A stretch of DNA of 64,000 nucleotides, from the NCBI GenBank assembly GCA_049511715.1, contig JBEKXU010000009.1, positions 62,001 through 126,000 of the forward strand, in the 5' to 3' direction. This stretch comes from JBEKHT01 sp049511715. Its GTDB lineage: Bacteria > Chloroflexota > Anaerolineae > Anaerolineales > RBG-16-64-43. The notes beneath the pieces were generated by a model, which worked only from the letters and a program-made list of their open reading frames with translations, was not told where the DNA came from and searched no databases. Numbering within the stretch: the stretch's first letter is position 1; every line of letters begins with the position of its first letter. The translations under genes were made by a program, and so were the position numbers. Positions 27,666-35,749 of this stretch are shown here, piece after piece.

Positions 27666-27702
27666 GTGGGCCAGCTCCGACACTGTGTCTCGGCCGGCCC
27701 AC
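27666..27702 (-). other. Intergenic stem-loop between binding protein and permease genes
   Basis: Arms GTGGGCC and GGCCCAC (27666-27672, 27696-27702) enclose a second inner stem CCGA...TCGG. No long T run follows. Such hairpins commonly reduce read-through or stabilise the upstream message, giving more binding protein than permease. Confidence 0.5.
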
Positions 27703-27744
27703 GCCCAGCAGCTTCTCACCCGCGTTTCCGATGCGAGTCTGCGC

Positions 27745-28722
27745 CTATGGGGAAACTGCTCCGTTGGTCAGGTTCCATTTCGCCAAGATCTTAGTGTATG
27801 TGCCGTCCTGCATCATGCTGTCGAGCGCGGCCTTAACGGCCTGTCCCACAGGGGTCAAAGGAGCGTTGGTGCAGTCGGACTGGGCGCACGGCACGCTGAT
27901 TCCCTCCACGGCGGGCGAGAGAACCTGACCCACCAGCTGGAACTCGGTCGGGTTCTGCACGGTGTAGTAGGCCGCTACGGGCGAGTCAGCGAAGTAGACG
28001 GCAACCTTTCCGGTCTGGAGCTGTTGTAGCGCGTCGGTATCCTTTTCGGCCAGGACCACGGTGATGGGGGCCTTGCCCGCTTTGGTGCAGGCCTGAGTCA
28101 TGCCGCCCGTCGTCGCGTACGTACCCGTTCCCTGCAGGTAGTCGGCTTCCGTGGTTCCGCTTTCCGCCGCTGCCGACTTTCCACAAAGATCCATCGGCCC
28201 GCTGATATTCTGGGGATTGCCCTTCTGAGCCACGAAGGACTGGCCGGCCTGGAAGTACGGGATCAGGCTGACCTGCTTGTTGCGGTCGGGTGTGATGTTC
28301 TGGGCCGAAATGATGATGTCACACTTTCCCGACGTGACCGCCTCAATGATTGTGTCAAACATGCTGTTGACAAACTGAACCTGTAGGCCTAGCCGGTTGG
28401 CGATCTCCGTGCCGATCTCAACATCGAGTCCCTGAGGGTTCCCGTTATCGTCGAAGAATTCCTGCGGTGGGTAAGGGAAGTCCGTGCAGATCAATAGCTT
28501 GCCCTTCTGTGCGAGAACTCCGGCAGGAACGCTCGCCACGGGAGTGGGGGCCAGGGTAGCCGTCGGCACTGGGACGGGGGTGGACGTGACCTCGATGACG
28601 ATCGGAGTCGGAGGAATCTGTGTTGGGGCAGACGAGGCTGGCGTGACAGCAGGCGCGCATGACGCGGCGACCAAGCTTATTAGGGTTATGCCGATTACGA
28701 TGAACAACGGCTGACGTTTCAC
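27745..28722 (-). CDS. Polar amino acid ABC transporter, substrate-binding lipoprotein
   Basis: Extracytoplasmic binding protein (SBP_bac_3 family), 325 residues. Signal peptide with lipobox AASC (Cys22), a Pro/Thr/Val linker of about 45 residues, then the domain: LLICTDFPYPPQEFFDDNGNPQGLDVEIG...FDTIIEAVTSGKCDIIISAQNITPDR, the family signature region. Starts at GTG after GGGAGGAAAG. Its mRNA has a leader of about 109 nt with an unusual stem. Ligand is unknown; the DR after ITP and acidic residues suggest an amino acid, which is inference only. Confidence 0.92.
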   Translation of the reverse strand: MKRQPLFIVIGITLISLVAASCAPAVTPASSAPTQIPPTPIVIEVTSTPVPVPTATLAPTPVASVPAGVLAQKGKLLICTDFPYPPQEFFDDNGNPQGLDVEIGTEIANRLGLQVQFVNSMFDTIIEAVTSGKCDIIISAQNITPDRNKQVSLIPYFQAGQSFVAQKGNPQNISGPMDLCGKSAAAESGTTEADYLQGTGTYATTGGMTQACTKAGKAPITVVLAEKDTDALQQLQTGKVAVYFADSPVAAYYTVQNPTEFQLVGQVLSPAVEGISVPCAQSDCTNAPLTPVGQAVKAALDSMMQDGTYTKILAKWNLTNGAVSP

Positions 28723-28831
28723 TTCTTTCCTCCCAGGTGATTGAGTTTAGAACCCGTGCCGTACCCAAGGAACAGCGGGACCGTCCCGATACAATCACCT
28801 CCTTAGCTTGTCTCGCCTCACTGGATTAATT
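28723..28831 (-). promoter_or_regulatory. Structured leader with full-length Shine-Dalgarno sequence and small upstream ORF
   Basis: On the minus strand the leader contains TAAGGAGGTGAT, complementary over 12 bases to the 16S rRNA 3' end as generally known. Its AGGTGATTG part (28792-28800) can pair perfectly with CAATCACCT (28735-28743), which lies directly against the GGGAGG ribosome site of the binding-protein gene. Between the arms is a CGGGA-CGG-TCCCG hairpin. A 15-codon ORF starts at TTG in the first arm and ends with TAA before the second. This could be translational attenuation or a riboswitch-like control; no known riboswitch class was recognised. Confidence 0.5.
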
Positions 28832-28837
28832 TTGCGG

Positions 28838-28846
28838 ATTATAGCA
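28838..28846 (-). promoter_or_regulatory. Predicted extended -10 promoter of the amino acid transporter
   Basis: TGCTATAAT on the minus strand; expected transcript start near 28831. The -35 region is not recognisable, as often with extended -10 promoters. Confidence 0.6.
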
Positions 28847-28886
28847 CAGGAAAGGCGATTTGCCTCCACTTTTTTCGAGGAATTTG

Positions 28887-30092
28887 CTACTCGGAGGTTG
28901 TTCCTGTCTGGCGGGTCAGGCAGGCGCGAAGTTGCTCAACATGCATCACGTCGTGTTGGGCTACGAACTTGACTTGCTCGGCCATCGTGGTGGGGCCGAA
29001 CACGGCATGCCGCCCAGAGCGAAGCCAGGATTCAGCGGACAGCGGCCGGAGCCTGGCCACGGTCTCCTCCCGGGAACGGGTAAACTCATTCAGGGCCGCC
29101 GGGCCGTCCTGCGAACGGTAGTCACGCTCCTCGGCCCAGAGGTCCGATTCCACCGCCGGGAGGTAGGGATCCTGCCCCTCCAGCAAACGGTCGATGCGGG
29201 GCTGGGTGATCTCCCGTTCCACATCCCGTAGGTGACAGGCAATTTCGGTCGGGCCCCAACCCTCCTCGAGGGAAGGAGTCTGCCAAGCCTCCACTTGGCC
29301 GAACTGGTCAAGCAGGACCGACAGGTTCCCGCACAGCCGGCAGGGTAGGGCGGTCGGATCGGCGGTGTGGGGTTCGCCGAGTTCATCGTCGGGCGAGGAA
29401 AGAGCCTGCGAAAGGACCAGAAGCGGGCCAGCCACAGAATGCCCGTTCCCACTCACCGCCGTCTCTTCCTGGACCATGAATGTAGCCACGCCTAGTCGAG
29501 CCGCAGGCTCGATATCCCGCTCTCGGTCGTCTCCGACCACCAGGGCTTCTTCCGGGTTGCAGAGCAGCTGCGCCAAGACCTCGGCAAAGTACTCGGGATG
29601 AGGCTTGGCGAAATGGGCGGTTTCGTAGGAAGTGATGAGATCGAAGGGGAATTCCTGCAGTTCGAAACCTGCCCACAGCAGACGCTGTTCCACTGCGGTT
29701 CTGGGGAAAACCGGATTGGTGGCGATCCCCACCCTCCACTTGCGCTCAAAGACCGCCCGCACCAGTGGCACGGCCTCCGGCCGAGGCGTCGTCAAGGATC
29801 GCAGCTGGGGAAAGCGCGTGGTGTAGAAAGAGTCGATCTGGGCCTGCAGGGACTCGGGCTTCCGGCCCAGGGTGGGAAAAAAAACGGAGTTAAACACCTC
29901 GCGTAGCGTTTTCTTCGGGTTGTCGTTGGCGATCATGGCTTGCGTTCCGGCGAGCAAGGCGTGGATGAGCCGGCCGGAGTCCACCTCCCCGCCCATATGC
30001 TTGCCTAAAGCCGCGAGGTAATTGGGGAGGAAACTCTCCATGTCATTGGAGAGCAAGGTGTCGTCGAGGTCAAAGAGGACCGTGGAAATCAT
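28887..30092 (-). CDS. HAD-superfamily hydrolase fused to a DinB-like domain
   Basis: Protein of 401 residues with two domains. Residues 1-225 are a HAD phosphatase: FDLDDTLL (nucleophile Asp8 and Asp10), ATNP (motif II), KPHPEYF (Lys of motif III) and VVGDDRERDIEPA (motif IV). Residues about 250-401 resemble the DinB/YfiT four-helix bundle: PSLEEGWGPTEIACHLRDVE and AQHDVMHVEQLRACL supply the metal-binding histidines. A CxxC pair (PCRLCG) lies at the junction. ATG start inside the end of the upstream small-protein gene (overlap 23 bp). Substrate unknown. Fusion is unbroken in one frame. Confidence 0.8.
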   Translation of the reverse strand: MISTVLFDLDDTLLSNDMESFLPNYLAALGKHMGGEVDSGRLIHALLAGTQAMIANDNPKKTLREVFNSVFFPTLGRKPESLQAQIDSFYTTRFPQLRSLTTPRPEAVPLVRAVFERKWRVGIATNPVFPRTAVEQRLLWAGFELQEFPFDLITSYETAHFAKPHPEYFAEVLAQLLCNPEEALVVGDDRERDIEPAARLGVATFMVQEETAVSGNGHSVAGPLLVLSQALSSPDDELGEPHTADPTALPCRLCGNLSVLLDQFGQVEAWQTPSLEEGWGPTEIACHLRDVEREITQPRIDRLLEGQDPYLPAVESDLWAEERDYRSQDGPAALNEFTRSREETVARLRPLSAESWLRSGRHAVFGPTTMAEQVKFVAQHDVMHVEQLRACLTRQTGTTSE

Positions 30093-30429
30093 TCGCGTTT
30101 TCCGGCGGGAGGCGAAAATCCGGGAGATAGAGATGACACTCGCCACATCCAATGTGCGGCTCAGGGACCGGACGGCCTGTCAGGCTGCAGTGAGCGCCAA
30201 GGCGCATGCGAGTTCTTAGGCCAAACCATGCGCGATGCACCTGGCCCGAAAGAACCAGATGGGGGCAGGCATTGGCCAGAAGGACGCCCGGCACCGGGCA
30301 GCGGAAGCAAACCGAGGGGCTCCACTCATGGGCCTGGGCAGGCGCAAGGAGTCGGCACTCCTTGGTCTCTCGGCCGCGGAAGTAGTCCTCGTAGTAGTAC
30401 TGGCATTCTTTCCCCGCCGGAGTACGCAC
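30070..30429 (-). CDS. Small cysteine-rich protein, probable zinc-binding, leaderless
   Basis: Protein of 119 residues with eight cysteines (9, 25, 41, 44, 55, 81, 95, 98), including CFRC and CGEC knuckles and a CPH, so a zinc-ribbon-like fold is likely. Opening VRTPAGKECQYYYEDYFRGR. No signal or membrane segment. The GTG start lies only six bases beyond a TATAAT box on the same strand, so transcription should begin at or within a base or two of the start codon. It overlaps the HAD-DinB gene by 23 bp and forms an operon with it. Function unknown; I believe relatives occur in Chloroflexota but could not search. Confidence 0.72.
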   Translation of the reverse strand: MRTPAGKECQYYYEDYFRGRETKECRLLAPAQAHEWSPSVCFRCPVPGVLLANACPHLVLSGQVHRAWFGLRTRMRLGAHCSLTGRPVPEPHIGCGECHLYLPDFRLPPENANDFHGPL

Positions 30430-30435
30430 GGTTTG

Positions 30436-30441
30436 ATTATA
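30436..30441 (-). promoter_or_regulatory. -10 box giving a leaderless transcript
   Basis: TATAAT on the minus strand; the usual start distance of about seven bases lands on the GTG at 30429. No good -35. Confidence 0.55.
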
Positions 30442-31375
30442 ACTCGCCCTTTTTCTAGAACTTGAGGCGGCCGATGGAGGGACCCCCAACGCTGCCTTTC
30501 ACGGCAGCCAGCATGGCCTCCAAGAATCTCCAGAAACCTCCCGGAGCCGTGCAGCCCCGCCCTTTCCTGCAGGCGAGCGCCCTCCTGGCGACCCCAAAAG
30601 GGTTCGCGACTGGGCCCAGAGCGCGGCGGGCCGTCCGAGACCTCTTGACAAGAGTGAATCCTCCAAAGGGTCGCCAACCGCAGACGTACCAGGGGCTCAA
30701 TCACGCGAGGGCCTAAGATGCCTGGCCGTACCATCGGGCCCTCAGGGGGGTTGAGGACCATGGGGGGGCGTGGCGGAAGGTTGCCTCCCGGGACTGGAGG
30801 CGCGAAATCCGGCCTCGAGTGGGCAATGAAGTCGCAGGGTTATCGAGGGCGGGAGCGAACCACTTCCGGCCGACCCTGGGAAGCGGGCTGGGTCGCGGTT
30901 GCTCTCAGGGGTGCGTCGATTTCCTCCAGCGGGTCGGTCTTGGCAGCGCGATGGCAAAGATGCGGTGCCTGGTCGGGGAACAAGGCTTCCCGTCGCGGCG
31001 AAGGGCATGGTGACCCTGGCGAAGCGACCGAAGCACTCCGCAGTTCACTTCATGGTCACGTCCGCTTCCTGGGTGGCCTTGTCGAAAGGCAGATTTGCGG
31101 GGGCCCCCAAGGAGCGGCTTTTCCGCGCGAACGGCACCAGCGTGAGAAGGCCGGAGCGAGCGATCCCGGACGATGCCCGTGAATGAAGCAACTCCAGCCG
31201 CCAGTTGGCGCGGGCTCGGCGTTCCCGGCAAATCTGGCGGCACCTCGGCAGGGCCACACGGCGCTAAGATGGTTGTGGTGTCCAGAGGACGCTTAGGCCC
31301 GTGAGCCCGGAGTTTCACATCGCCGGGAAAACCACTGGTCAGCTCACGACTACGGCCCTGAAGGGAGAGGTTGAT
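30442..31375 (+). other. Gene-free interval
   Basis: About 930 bp between divergent genes. Open frames exist on both strands but lack recognisable domains and ribosome sites. No tRNA, no clear repeat. Probably holds the promoter of the FAD oxidoreductase. Confidence 0.4.
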
Positions 31376-32545
31376 ATGCCAGAGACATGGGACGCCATTA
31401 TTATTGGGGCCGGTGTGGCGGGCGCGAGCATTGCCTATCACTTATCCCTGCGGGGGCTCAAGCCTCTGCTGATCGAGGCCGAGCATGTCGCGGCCGGTGC
31501 CACAGGACGGTCGAGCGGATTGGTGCGGATGCATTACGACGTGGAGGAGGAAGCGAGGCTGGCGTGGGCAAGTTTTGCCTACTTTTCGCGGTGGGCAGAA
31601 CGAGTAGGCGGACAATGTGGCTTCACGCGCACAGGCTTCTTGCAAATTGTTCCTCCCGAACATAATGAGTCCCTGCGAGCGAATGTGGCCATGCACCAGC
31701 GGATCGGTATCCCCACCAAGGTCCTCACCGCTGAAGAGGTCAGAGATCTGGTCCCATCGTTTTCCACGGAGGATTTCGAACTCGCGGCCTATGAGCCCGA
31801 ATCCGGCTATGCGGATCCGGCGGCCACCACCGCTTCCCTGGTTGAGGCAGCCCGAGGACTGGGGACGCGCTTGATCCAAGGTTGCAAGGTGGTCGGGATC
31901 CGGATCCATGGGGGAAGAGTGATTGGAGTGAACAGCAATCTGGGCGAGCACGATGCGCCGGTCGTCGTGAACTCAGCAGGCCCGTGGGCCGGTGAAGTGG
32001 CAAGGCTGGCTGGCGTCAGCCTACCCCTGGACACGTGGACCCACGATGTGATGCTGGTCCGGCGGCCGCCCTTGGTCGCATCTCATCCGGCCGTGATCGA
32101 CGATGTCCTGACCATGTACTTTCGGGTGGAAACGGGGGGCCTGACCCTGCTAGCCCTGGAAGACTGCAACCGTTTCGGTGATCCGCCGGGCCGGCCCTTG
32201 GAGGGGGTTTCGCAAGGTTTTGTGGAACGAGCCATCGAACGGATTTGTCGCCGCATTCCGGGGATGGAAGCCGCAACTGTCCACTCAACCTACAGCGGAC
32301 GAGACGGTCTGTCGCCGGACCAACACCCAATGCTCGGGCCCAGCGGGCCGCAGGGTTTCTACCTCGCCTGCGGATTCAGCGGAACAGGGTTCAAGTTGGG
32401 TCCAGCTGTTGGAACCTGCATGGCAGAATTGATCCTCGATGGCCGGGCGTCGACCGTTGACATCTCGATCTTTTCGCCCGATCGATTCGCCCAGGGAAGG
32501 ACCATTCAATCAGACCATCCCTACGGCCCCATTTGGACACGCTGA
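31376..32545 (+). CDS. FAD-dependent amino-acid/sarcosine oxidase-like oxidoreductase
   Basis: Flavoprotein of the D-amino acid oxidase (DAO) superfamily, 389 residues. N-terminal Rossmann dinucleotide site IIIGAGVAGASIAYHLSLRG, FAD contacts TGRSSGLVRMHYD, the second FAD segment VVVNSAGPWAGEVARLAG, and a C-terminal FAD-closing region LACGFSGTGFKLGPAVG. Probably oxidises a secondary or primary amine (sarcosine, glycine or proline type). ATG preceded by GGGAGAGG. It stands alone, flanked by about 0.9 kb and 0.3 kb of gene-free DNA, so context gives no substrate. Confidence 0.88.
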   Translation: MPETWDAIIIGAGVAGASIAYHLSLRGLKPLLIEAEHVAAGATGRSSGLVRMHYDVEEEARLAWASFAYFSRWAERVGGQCGFTRTGFLQIVPPEHNESLRANVAMHQRIGIPTKVLTAEEVRDLVPSFSTEDFELAAYEPESGYADPAATTASLVEAARGLGTRLIQGCKVVGIRIHGGRVIGVNSNLGEHDAPVVVNSAGPWAGEVARLAGVSLPLDTWTHDVMLVRRPPLVASHPAVIDDVLTMYFRVETGGLTLLALEDCNRFGDPPGRPLEGVSQGFVERAIERICRRIPGMEAATVHSTYSGRDGLSPDQHPMLGPSGPQGFYLACGFSGTGFKLGPAVGTCMAELILDGRASTVDISIFSPDRFAQGRTIQSDHPYGPIWTR

Positions 32546-32877
32546 GGGCGCCATTTCGCCCAGGCGGAGAGGATCACAGGCCATCCGGTTGAAACCAGGC
32601 CAAGGATCCAAGGGGGAGCACCAAGGGAGGATCCGGCGAGCCGGTTACGGACGAGTTGGAAGGCTGGACCAAGGGGTCATCGGGCGGTTCGGCTGGAGGA
32701 GAAAAACCGGATGGCGACCGTTGGCCGCCTTCCCTTTTGATGCCGGCCGGTAGTCCTCAATGGGTGTCCCGCCGGGGCCATGGGTCAGACTTCTTCTTGT
32801 GCGGAATACGCCCCCGAAACTAGCGAAGAGGAGCCTCAGCCTGGGCACAGGGCCGTTCTTATTCGCTCAAGTGCCTG
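32546..32877 (+). other. Gene-free interval
   Basis: About 330 bp between convergent genes. It is purine-rich on the plus strand with several GGATCC-like repeats; nothing recognised, no clear terminator. Confidence 0.35.
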
Positions 32878-33435
32878 TTAAACCCGCGTGAGGTAATTGC
32901 CATTGCGGGTATCCACGCGAATGATGTCGCCGGCGTTCACGAAGAGTGGAACGGAGACCTTCAGGCCGGTTTCGGTAGTCACCAGCTTGGTCGCCCCGGT
33001 GGCCGTGTCGCCCTTGACGGCAACCTCGGCCTGTGTCACGCGCAAATCCACGGAGGCGGGCAGGTCTACATCGATAGCCTCCCCGTTGTATTGCGTGAGT
33101 TTTACCTCCAGCCCTTCTTTCATGAAGCCCGTGGAGTCCCCAATGACGGCGCGGGGAATCTGCGACTGCTCGTAGTTCTCGCTGTCCATGAAATGGAAGA
33201 AGTTCTCATCGGCGTAAAGGAATTGGACCTGATGGTGATCCAGGCGGATGTCCTGCACCCGGTCGCCCGATTGAAAGGTCTTCTCAAGCACGGCGCCTGA
33301 GCGGAGGTCTCGGACGCGGGTGCGAATGGAGGCGTTGCCACGTCCTGGCTTGTTGTGGGAGTACTCCAGGACTTGGTAAAGATGCTGATCCAGTTCGAAA
33401 GTGACACCCTTGCGAAGCTCGTTGACGTCGATCAT
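32878..33435 (-). CDS. efp: Elongation factor P with arginine at the loop tip
   Basis: Translation factor that relieves stalling at polyproline, 185 residues, three beta-barrel domains. The functional loop reads HNKPGRGNAS, with Arg32 where E. coli EF-P has the modified Lys34. The C-terminal signature (LKVSVPLFVNAGDIIRVDTRNGNYLTRV) is intact. No modifying enzyme gene (epmA/epmB/earP type) is seen in the window. ATG start; a TATAAT lies about 38 bp upstream. Family identity is certain; whether Arg32 is modified is unknown. Confidence 0.96.
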   Translation of the reverse strand: MIDVNELRKGVTFELDQHLYQVLEYSHNKPGRGNASIRTRVRDLRSGAVLEKTFQSGDRVQDIRLDHHQVQFLYADENFFHFMDSENYEQSQIPRAVIGDSTGFMKEGLEVKLTQYNGEAIDVDLPASVDLRVTQAEVAVKGDTATGATKLVTTETGLKVSVPLFVNAGDIIRVDTRNGNYLTRV

Positions 33436-33472
33436 GGTGTGCGCTGAAGTCCTTTCCTAAGATGACACGCGA

Positions 33473-33478
33473 ATTATA
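33473..33478 (-). promoter_or_regulatory. Predicted -10 box for efp
   Basis: TATAAT on the minus strand, about 38 bp before the efp ATG, inside the short gap after the HIT gene, so efp probably has its own promoter. Confidence 0.5.
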
Positions 33479-33512
33479 TCAGGCCGACTCGCGGGGGCTG
33501 GACGCCGGCGCC

Positions 33513-33866
33513 TCAGCCGATGGGATAATGCATGGGCCGGCCTCCGAGAACATGAAGATGCAGGTGGGGGATGATCTGGCCCGAGTCCGGCCCCGTGTTG
33601 ATAATCACCCGGTACCCGCTTTCGGCCACGCCTTCTCTGCGGGCGACTTCGCCGGCGGTCCACAGGAGCTTTCCTCCGAGGGCAAGATCATCGGAGGAGA
33701 GATTGTCCAGGCTGGCCAAGTGCTTATTCGGGATCACGAGGATGTGCGTGGGCGCCACCTGCCGCAGGTCGCGGAAGGCGGTCACCCATTCATCCTGGTA
33801 GACAATTTCCGCCGGCGCGGAACGCGCCGCAATCCTGCAAAAGACGCAATGGTTTTGAGCGCTCAT
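33513..33866 (-). CDS. HIT-family nucleotide hydrolase
   Basis: Protein of 117 residues of the HINT branch of histidine-triad proteins. The N-terminal CVFCRIAARSAPAEIVYQDE segment (with a zinc-type CxxC) and the catalytic HLHLHVLGGR triad at the C-terminus are intact, as is THILVIPNKH. Such proteins hydrolyse purine nucleotide phosphoramidates. The ATG before SAQNH is used; an ATG-less longer frame upstream has no better ribosome site. It follows mtaB by 51 bp and is probably cotranscribed. Confidence 0.94.
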   Translation of the reverse strand: MSAQNHCVFCRIAARSAPAEIVYQDEWVTAFRDLRQVAPTHILVIPNKHLASLDNLSSDDLALGGKLLWTAGEVARREGVAESGYRVIINTGPDSGQIIPHLHLHVLGGRPMHYPIG

Positions 33867-33917
33867 CGTTCGAACCCCTCCAAGGACGGCCTCGTGGGCC
33901 AAGCCGGTCCGCCCGCG

Positions 33918-35204
33918 TCACGCTAGGAGTTGCCCAAAAAGCCCCTCCGTCGTGAAGGAGACCAGCCGCACGCGGGTGATGCGATTCACCAGGGGCTGTT
34001 GGCTAATGGCCTCGACGCGCAGGAAATTCCCCGTGAGGCCCCTCCAACGCCATCCCCCGGGTCCCAGATGAGGGGAACTTTCCCACAAGGCTTGCACCTC
34101 CCGGCCGATGAACTGCGAGCGGAACTCAAGAGAACTTGCCTCCGCCACCTGACGGACCCGCGCTGCCCGCCGGCGCTTGTCAGCTTCGGGTATTTGGCAA
34201 TCCATGCGCGAGGCGGAGGTGGCGGGCCGAGGGGAGAAAGGAAACACATGCAGCCTTGCGAAGCCCAGGCTTTGAATGAAGCCCAGGCTTTGCTCGAAGT
34301 CCTCCTCAGTTTCCCCCGGGAATCCCACAATGATTTCAGAGGTCAGCCCCACATCCGGGATAGCACTTCGTGCCCGCATCACCAGCTCCCGGAAGGCGGT
34401 GGGCGTGGTCGGTCGCCCCATGCGCTGCAACGTTCGTGCACAGCCCGATTGGAGGGGCAGGTGCAGGTGAGGGCAAAGTCGCGAATTTTTCCAAAGGTCG
34501 AAGAGATCCGGCGACACGTGCCAGGGCTCCAACGAGGAGAGTCGGATGCGAGGCAGGTCGGTTTCTGACAGGAGGGACACAAGAAGAGTCCTCAGGCCAT
34601 TTTGGTCCTCGCTACCGCGACCATAAGAGGCCAGTGCCAATCCGGTGAGAACGATTTCCTGGACGCCTGCCGATTGGGCCGCCTGGGCCTCGCGCACGAT
34701 CGCAGCCAGTGGTCGGCTACGGTTGGAACCGCGGGCCTGGCGTGCCAAGCAGAAGGCGCAGTGGCTGTCGCATCCATCCTGGATCTTCAGGAAGGCCCGT
34801 GTCCGGTGGCGGGTGCCGGGGAGGGGCTCCCGCAGAGGGGAATCCGTACCCACCGGATCTGCCGGCCGCGAGCCCATCCCGATGTGGTCCAGCAAACCGT
34901 CCTTCCGCTCGTTGGGTATGACCCAGGCAACCCCCGGCAGAGAGGCCGCTTCCCGGGGGGCCACGGTTGCCCAGCATCCCGTGAGCACGATACGAGCATC
35001 GGCCCGCGCCGAATGGATCTGGCGAACCTTCTGGCGGGAATCGCCCTCGGCCTCCCGTGTCACCGAACAGGTATTAATAACCGCTAGGTCCGCCAGTTGG
35101 GGTTGGGCAACCACTTCGTGGCCGCGGGACCGGAACTGGGCCGCGAGTTTTTCAATCTCCGCCTGGTTTAGTCGGCAACCCACCATATCCAGGAGCACGT
35201 TCAT
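33918..35204 (-). CDS. mtaB: tRNA threonylcarbamoyladenosine methylthiotransferase (MtaB-type)
   Basis: Radical SAM enzyme that adds a methylthio group to t6A37 of tRNA; 428 residues. The N-terminal UPF0004 domain has its three cluster cysteines (MVGCRLNQAE, NTCSVT, LTGCWA). The radical SAM motif is CDSHCAFC (Cx3Cx2C). The C-terminal half has IIVGFPGETEEDFEQ and a TRAM-like end. GCRLNQ at the N-terminus is characteristic of MtaB rather than MiaB. ATG start with TATAAT about 41 bp upstream. Operon with the HIT gene. Confidence 0.92.
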   Translation of the reverse strand: MNVLLDMVGCRLNQAEIEKLAAQFRSRGHEVVAQPQLADLAVINTCSVTREAEGDSRQKVRQIHSARADARIVLTGCWATVAPREAASLPGVAWVIPNERKDGLLDHIGMGSRPADPVGTDSPLREPLPGTRHRTRAFLKIQDGCDSHCAFCLARQARGSNRSRPLAAIVREAQAAQSAGVQEIVLTGLALASYGRGSEDQNGLRTLLVSLLSETDLPRIRLSSLEPWHVSPDLFDLWKNSRLCPHLHLPLQSGCARTLQRMGRPTTPTAFRELVMRARSAIPDVGLTSEIIVGFPGETEEDFEQSLGFIQSLGFARLHVFPFSPRPATSASRMDCQIPEADKRRRAARVRQVAEASSLEFRSQFIGREVQALWESSPHLGPGGWRWRGLTGNFLRVEAISQQPLVNRITRVRLVSFTTEGLFGQLLA

Positions 35205-35244
35205 AGCTATCCGTCAGAAAGGAATCGAACGGCTGATGGCCTTG

Positions 35245-35250
35245 ATTATA
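35245..35250 (-). promoter_or_regulatory. Predicted -10 box for mtaB
   Basis: TATAAT on the minus strand, about 40 bp upstream of the mtaB ATG; no clear -35. Confidence 0.5.
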
Positions 35251-35749
35251 TCGGGGAGGCCCAGGCCGGGCTGTTGTTGTTGGCCGGGCCGATGGCGCCA
35301 AGAGTCCTCCGGGCCCTAGGCATTTGGCTGGCAACGATCTGGTGGGGACAACGGCTAGGGGGAGAGCACGACAAACTGCGGGAACAGGATCTCGGCTCCC
35401 GGGTTGTCATCCGTTTCGCCACCCCCCTGGGGTCCCCTCAGATTGACCCAGAGCCGTGCGCCTCAACTACTCAGGAGCTAGGTGCGCGCCGGGAGCAGTG
35501 CGAGCATGGCAAGAAACAAGGTGGGAATGATGGGGTCTATACCTTTCAGACTGGGAGGGGTGGGCTGACCAGGGCGAACGGCCCCAATGTCCACTGCCTT
35601 TCGACTTCATGAGGCGACAGGGGGAAGGCCCGTTGTTTCCGTGATCTCAAGCTTACAATAGTGCAGCGAGTGAAACGAATCCTCGCGGAGGCAGGCCCCT
35701 CCCTGACGGGGGAATGTTCGCATTGTTGCGGCGTTTGAAAGGAGGATCG
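35251..35749 (+). other. Gene-free interval between divergent genes
   Basis: About 500 bp. A weak TACAAT at 35654-35659 with TTGTTT 15 bp upstream may be the promoter of the nicotinamidase gene. Nothing else recognised. Confidence 0.35.
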
